64,000 nt of DNA, taken from assembly GCA_018697095.1 (NCBI GenBank), contig JABHSG010000004.1, forward strand, positions 1 through 64,000, read 5' to 3'. Below are positions 60,896 to 64,000 of this stretch, one piece after another. The first letter of the stretch is position 1; every line of letters starts with the position of its first letter. This stretch comes from an archaeon. Lineage in GTDB: Archaea > Nanobdellota > Nanobdellia > Woesearchaeales > GW2011-AR9. The position numbers were made by a program, and so were the translations under genes. The notes beneath the pieces were generated by a model. The model saw only the letters and a list, made by a program, of their open reading frames with translations, was not told the origin of the DNA and did not search any database.

Positions 60896-61362
60896 TGAGA
60901 AATACCAGTAGTATATCTTCTAATTCCTGGGATTGGATGATTGATTGTTGCGAGTAAAAGACTTAAATCATCTCTAACTCTTGTTGGAAGTGTTCGAGAT
61001 TCCTGTATGTACTCCTTAAATCCTTGTGCAAGGTCCAACCCAAATCTACGTGTTGAATATGTACCGTCCAATGTAAGTCCATTTTCATGATTAACTTGGT
61101 ATCCTGCTACAGCCCATTCATCACCAATTTCTCTAATGACTGTTGGTCCACGCATGAACACTCGATAATGCGTGTGGTTTTCATCGTATCCAACGCGCAG
61201 TACATCCTTTCCTTTGTCTTTTAAGGGAATGTGAAATATAGTCTCAGTCATTCTTTGCCAAAGTGATTCACGAATCCTCTTTGGAAAAACACGCCGATCT
61301 GCTTGTTCATGTGACCTACATGAATGTCTAAATATTCTTTTTCTTTCTGTGAAATCAGTCAT
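60892..61362 (-). CDS. Hypothetical protein, 156 residues
   Basis: Start at MTDFTERKR (61362), 8 bp after GGAG; an earlier ATG at 61368 is possible. Beta-rich middle (GKDVLRVGYDENHTHYRVFMRG, DEWAVAGYQVNHENGLTLDG) between basic and helical ends. Not recognised. Convergent with the ferredoxin gene. Confidence 0.5.
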   Translation of the reverse strand: MTDFTERKRIFRHSCRSHEQADRRVFPKRIRESLWQRMTETIFHIPLKDKGKDVLRVGYDENHTHYRVFMRGPTVIREIGDEWAVAGYQVNHENGLTLDGTYSTRRFGLDLAQGFKEYIQESRTLPTRVRDDLSLLLATINHPIPGIRRYTTGISH

Positions 61363-61475
61363 TTTCATATCTCCGCTTGATAGCAAAACTATAAATCAAC
61401 CACAACATATTTACTTGATGTAATATAATTTACAAAAATAATTCCATTAGTAAAATTTATAAACTGCAAGATGAC

Positions 61476-62144
61476 ATGGGTTTCATGCCAACAATCTCTC
61501 ATTTTGTCCAAGACTATATTCGTAAAAAACCATTTCTTGAAGAAGCACTCAGTCGAGGGATCATTAACAACGCTTCTCTTGCACAAGAATTAATCCCAAT
61601 AATTCAAAAGCAAATACAAAAAAAAGTAAAGTTTAGTGCAGTGAACCTTGCAATTCGAAGATTTGCAAAAAAGGCAACTAAACATGCTCCAAAAATTAAA
61701 CTCTTTGATCAAGACACTGATCTTACTTTAAAATCTGACCTCATTGAACTGTGTTTAGACAAACATAATGTAAAAAAAGAAACCATCAAAAAGATTGAAG
61801 AATCAATTGGGCATAAACAAGGCGATTTTTTTGTAGTTGTTAAAGGGATAAATGAGTTTACAATTATTACAAATAAAAAATACAAACAAAAGATCCAATC
61901 AATTATTCAAACTGATAGTAAAATCATAATTGAAGAACTTTGTGCCATCACAATCACTCTTCCAAAAAACAGCATAGAATCAAGTGGATTGTTTTATGCC
62001 ATCAGTAAAGAATTATTCTGGGAAAATATTTCTATTGTTGAAGCAGTATCTACATTTACTGAGATTACACTTATCATAAAAGAAAAAGATGCACCAAGAA
62101 TTCTTAGTATTTTGAAGTCATTGATAATAAAATTTCAGAAATAG
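61476..62144 (+). CDS. ACT-domain protein
   Basis: 222 residues. N-terminal helical domain with a helix-turn-helix-like part (EEALSRGIINNASLAQELIPIIQKQ...FSAVNLAIRRFAKKA) and a C-terminal ACT-like region (SGLFYAISKELFWENISIVEAVSTFTEITLIIKEKDAPRILSIL) of the aspartate-kinase type that senses small molecules. Found widely in archaea, often as a putative regulator. AATTTATAAAC about 25 bp upstream; leaderless. Confidence 0.75.
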   Translation: MGFMPTISHFVQDYIRKKPFLEEALSRGIINNASLAQELIPIIQKQIQKKVKFSAVNLAIRRFAKKATKHAPKIKLFDQDTDLTLKSDLIELCLDKHNVKKETIKKIEESIGHKQGDFFVVVKGINEFTIITNKKYKQKIQSIIQTDSKIIIEELCAITITLPKNSIESSGLFYAISKELFWENISIVEAVSTFTEITLIIKEKDAPRILSILKSLIIKFQK

Positions 62145-62215
62145 CCTACTCATTTAGTTTACATTTTCAACAAAGTATAAATACCATGTCCTCTCTTCTA
62201 AGGCAAAGAGGTGTT

Positions 62216-64000
62216 ATGTTTATGGAAGAATCTGATCGTGTTATGTTATTTGCAACAGGAGCTGTTGCGGTTGTAGCTATTTTTTTAATGTTATTTCAAT
62301 TACCAATAGAACTTGGGATTGGTGATGATGCTTTGGCTGGAAATGCCTTTTCAAGAGGAAGATATGCAGCAGGGAATGCTGATTTAGAAATTGCTGTTTG
62401 TGGTGATGGTACATGTCAAGATACTGAATCAAGAAGAACTTGTCCTAGAGATTGTATTAATGTCAGAGGTATTAGTGAAGAAGCAGAAGAAATTTCAGAG
62501 GCAGATTCAAGTGCTGATACCGATGGTGATGGACTCTCAGATACTGATGAAGAAACATTGCACAGTACTAATCCAACAAATGCAGATACTGATGGCGATT
62601 GTTTAGAAGACGGTGATGAAGTAAATACTTATTCAACTGACCCTACAGACTCTACTGATAGTGATCTTGATAATGATGCTTTGACTGCTTGCGAGGAATT
62701 AGGAGCTCGTACTGATCCAACTCTTTCTGACACTGATGGCGATTGTCTAAGTGATTATGATGAATTAAACACTTATAGAACAAACCCTACTAACTCAGAT
62801 GACAGTGATCTTGATGACGATGGTTTAACTGCTTGCGAAGAAGCATCATACAATCTTAATAATCAAAATGCAGACACTGATGGTGATGGTTTCACTGATG
62901 GCGATGAAGTAACAAATGGATTTGGTGCAGGCGACTCCACTGACCATGAACAATTAGTTTATGTTGCAACAGAAAATGGAGATATTTACGCAAGTAAATT
63001 TAGTTCTGGAGTTGCAGTATGGGACAGTTCTTCACCTTCATTTGCTTGGCCAGGATCTGTTGGGCCAAATTTTGATTTTACTTCTTCAGTAATAGTTGGA
63101 AGTGGATCAGTTTTTGCGGGCACAGATAATGGTTGTGTGGTTGCACTTAGAGCTGGGGACTCAGAACCTCAATGGAGTTATTGTTCAAGCAGTTACAAAG
63201 TTACTGGACTTGCATACTCAGAACAAGAAAATGCAATTATTGCTCAGACTGTAAGTAGTGGTGAAATTACAGCAGTAGTATCAATTGATGCTGATACTGG
63301 TGTGAGAAATTGGGCATCAGGTTCTTCAGCAGGTATTCTTGATACCTTATACGCAACTGACCCAGTAATTGATAGTGGGATTATCTTTTTTCAAGATGGT
63401 ACCTATTTGACTGCTCTTGATGAAGCAACTGGTAACCGGGAATGGAGAATTGCTGCTAAAAACCCAAGAGGTTCAAAAATGCAAATAGATTCCGGGAAAT
63501 TATTTGTTCCTTCTGGGGAAAACATTTTTGCAATCCAGGCAGCAACTGGCGCTACATTGTGGGCCCACACAAGCGACTATCATGGTAACTCAGAATCAAC
63601 TTGCCAAATTGCAGGTCCACTTGTAGTTGATGGTTCAACATTGTATGCTGTGATGACTATGGAAACTAGGACTTCTTATGTCAGTACTCAATGTAGTGAT
63701 GAATTAATTGCATTAAGTACTATCTCAGGGCAAGAACAATGGGGCGTTGATTTAGAAAGTTTTGATACTTCAGCTGCTGCAGCATTTAACCCTAGCGTTG
63801 AGATGTTTCACTACAATAATCGAATTGTAGTTGGGCTAAGAAATGTGATTGGTACTGATTTAGATGAGTGGCTTTCAATTTCAACAAGTACTCAAACACT
63901 TACAGATAGGCAAGATTATGAAACTGTGAGTGTTGGTGGGATTGTAACTGATGCTAGTGGGGCAGCAGTTGCTGCAACAACTACTGGGGGTCTTGTGAAA
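62216..64000 (+). CDS. Surface protein with calcium repeats and PQQ-like beta-propeller, 5' part
   Basis: 595 codons to the window end, without a stop. ATG 62216 has GAGGTG 4-9 bp before it; an in-frame ATG at 62186 lies too close to the TATA box (GTATAAATAC, near 62176). One hydrophobic segment (about residues 11-31) anchors or exports it. Residues about 100-235 are thrombospondin type-3-like repeats (ADTDGDGLSDTDEE, ADTDGDCLEDGDE, SDTDGDCLSDYDE, ADTDGDGFTDGDE). From about 240, blades such as LVYVATENGDIYASK, VFAGTDNGCVVALRAGD and LTALDEATGNREWRI form a PQQ/BamB-like propeller. Role at the cell surface inferred. Confidence 0.85.
   Translation, partial: MFMEESDRVMLFATGAVAVVAIFLMLFQLPIELGIGDDALAGNAFSRGRYAAGNADLEIAVCGDGTCQDTESRRTCPRDCINVRGISEEAEEISEADSSADTDGDGLSDTDEETLHSTNPTNADTDGDCLEDGDEVNTYSTDPTDSTDSDLDNDALTACEELGARTDPTLSDTDGDCLSDYDELNTYRTNPTNSDDSDLDDDGLTACEEASYNLNNQNADTDGDGFTDGDEVTNGFGAGDSTDHEQLVYVATENGDIYASKFSSGVAVWDSSSPSFAWPGSVGPNFDFTSSVIVGSGSVFAGTDNGCVVALRAGDSEPQWSYCSSSYKVTGLAYSEQENAIIAQTVSSGEITAVVSIDADTGVRNWASGSSAGILDTLYATDPVIDSGIIFFQDGTYLTALDEATGNREWRIAAKNPRGSKMQIDSGKLFVPSGENIFAIQAATGATLWAHTSDYHGNSESTCQIAGPLVVDGSTLYAVMTMETRTSYVSTQCSDELIALSTISGQEQWGVDLESFDTSAAAAFNPSVEMFHYNNRIVVGLRNVIGTDLDEWLSISTSTQTLTDRQDYETVSVGGIVTDASGAAVAATTTGGLVK

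Noticed and set aside
1-64000. CRISPR arrays or cas genes
   Set aside because: No regularly spaced repeats of 25-40 bp and no Cas-like protein were seen.
1-64000. Insertion sequences or transposases
   Set aside because: No transposase or recombinase-like frame; the phage-type genes (BRO-N, ORF6N) lack neighbouring integrase or structural genes, so I do not call a prophage.

Overview
The window looks like chromosomal DNA of a small-genome archaeon of the DPANN type, most like Woesearchaeota or Pacearchaeota. The phylum is an inference; archaeal identity is well supported. The DNA is AT-rich and densely packed. Most lone genes have a TATA box centred about 24-30 bp before the start codon, giving leaderless transcripts, while genes inside operons use GGTG/GAGG ribosome sites. 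A tRNA-Leu has an intron at the archaeal 37/38 position. There are archaeal-type riboflavin synthase and CTP-dependent riboflavin kinase, an AbrB-PhoU regulator, an Fcf1-like PIN protein, AlaX and split transketolase. Some genes are unusual for archaea and may be transferred: RadC, a type IB topoisomerase, RarA, and BRO-N/ORF6N proteins of phage type.

Layout. 1-498: end of a tRNA-binding (MetRS/EMAPII-like) protein. 598-10407: four-gene run for large surface proteins plus a membrane protein. 10.5-12.5 kb: two-subunit transketolase. 12.6-19.2 kb: small proteins, YgiQ-like and B12-type radical SAM enzymes, an MNT-HEPN pair linked to a glutaredoxin, and a glycerate-kinase-like enzyme. 19.3-23.8 kb: accessory segment with ORF6N, type IB topoisomerase and a broken BRO-N gene. 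23.8-32.4 kb: membrane and redox genes (two CcdA-like carriers, VKOR-thioredoxin fusion, thioredoxin lipoprotein, DoxX-like protein) and a third radical SAM enzyme. 32.4-37.2 kb: Ca2+/Na+ exchanger, orphan P-type ATPase N-domain, DUF3179 lipoprotein, and an unusual voltage-sensor/amino-acid-permease/methyltransferase-like fusion. 37.2-43.8 kb: two large secreted proteins and unknowns, one with an in-frame TGA. 43.9-49 kb: riboflavin genes interleaved with two PEP-mobile-domain proteins and a second BRO-N gene. 49-54.6 kb: two tRNAs, an APH-like kinase, AbrB-PhoU, a candidate structured RNA and a PIN protein. 54.6-64 kb: AlaX, a lipoprotein, RarA, RadC, a HEPN-MNT pair, a thioredoxin-like ferredoxin, an ACT protein, and the start of a calcium-repeat/beta-propeller surface protein.

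The most interesting signal is regulatory. Four separate promoters (ORF6N, both BRO-N genes, rarA) have CACTGGTCAA exactly 13 bp before TTATA; the topoisomerase promoter, divergent from one BRO-N gene, has an inverted copy at the same distance. This looks like an undescribed regulon of DNA-transaction and phage-antirepressor-like genes. A second unexplained family is a set of paired hairpins (seven copies) at gene ends, one of which appears to have interrupted a BRO-N gene. The redox genes together suggest an extracytoplasmic disulfide system matching the Cys-bearing surface proteins.
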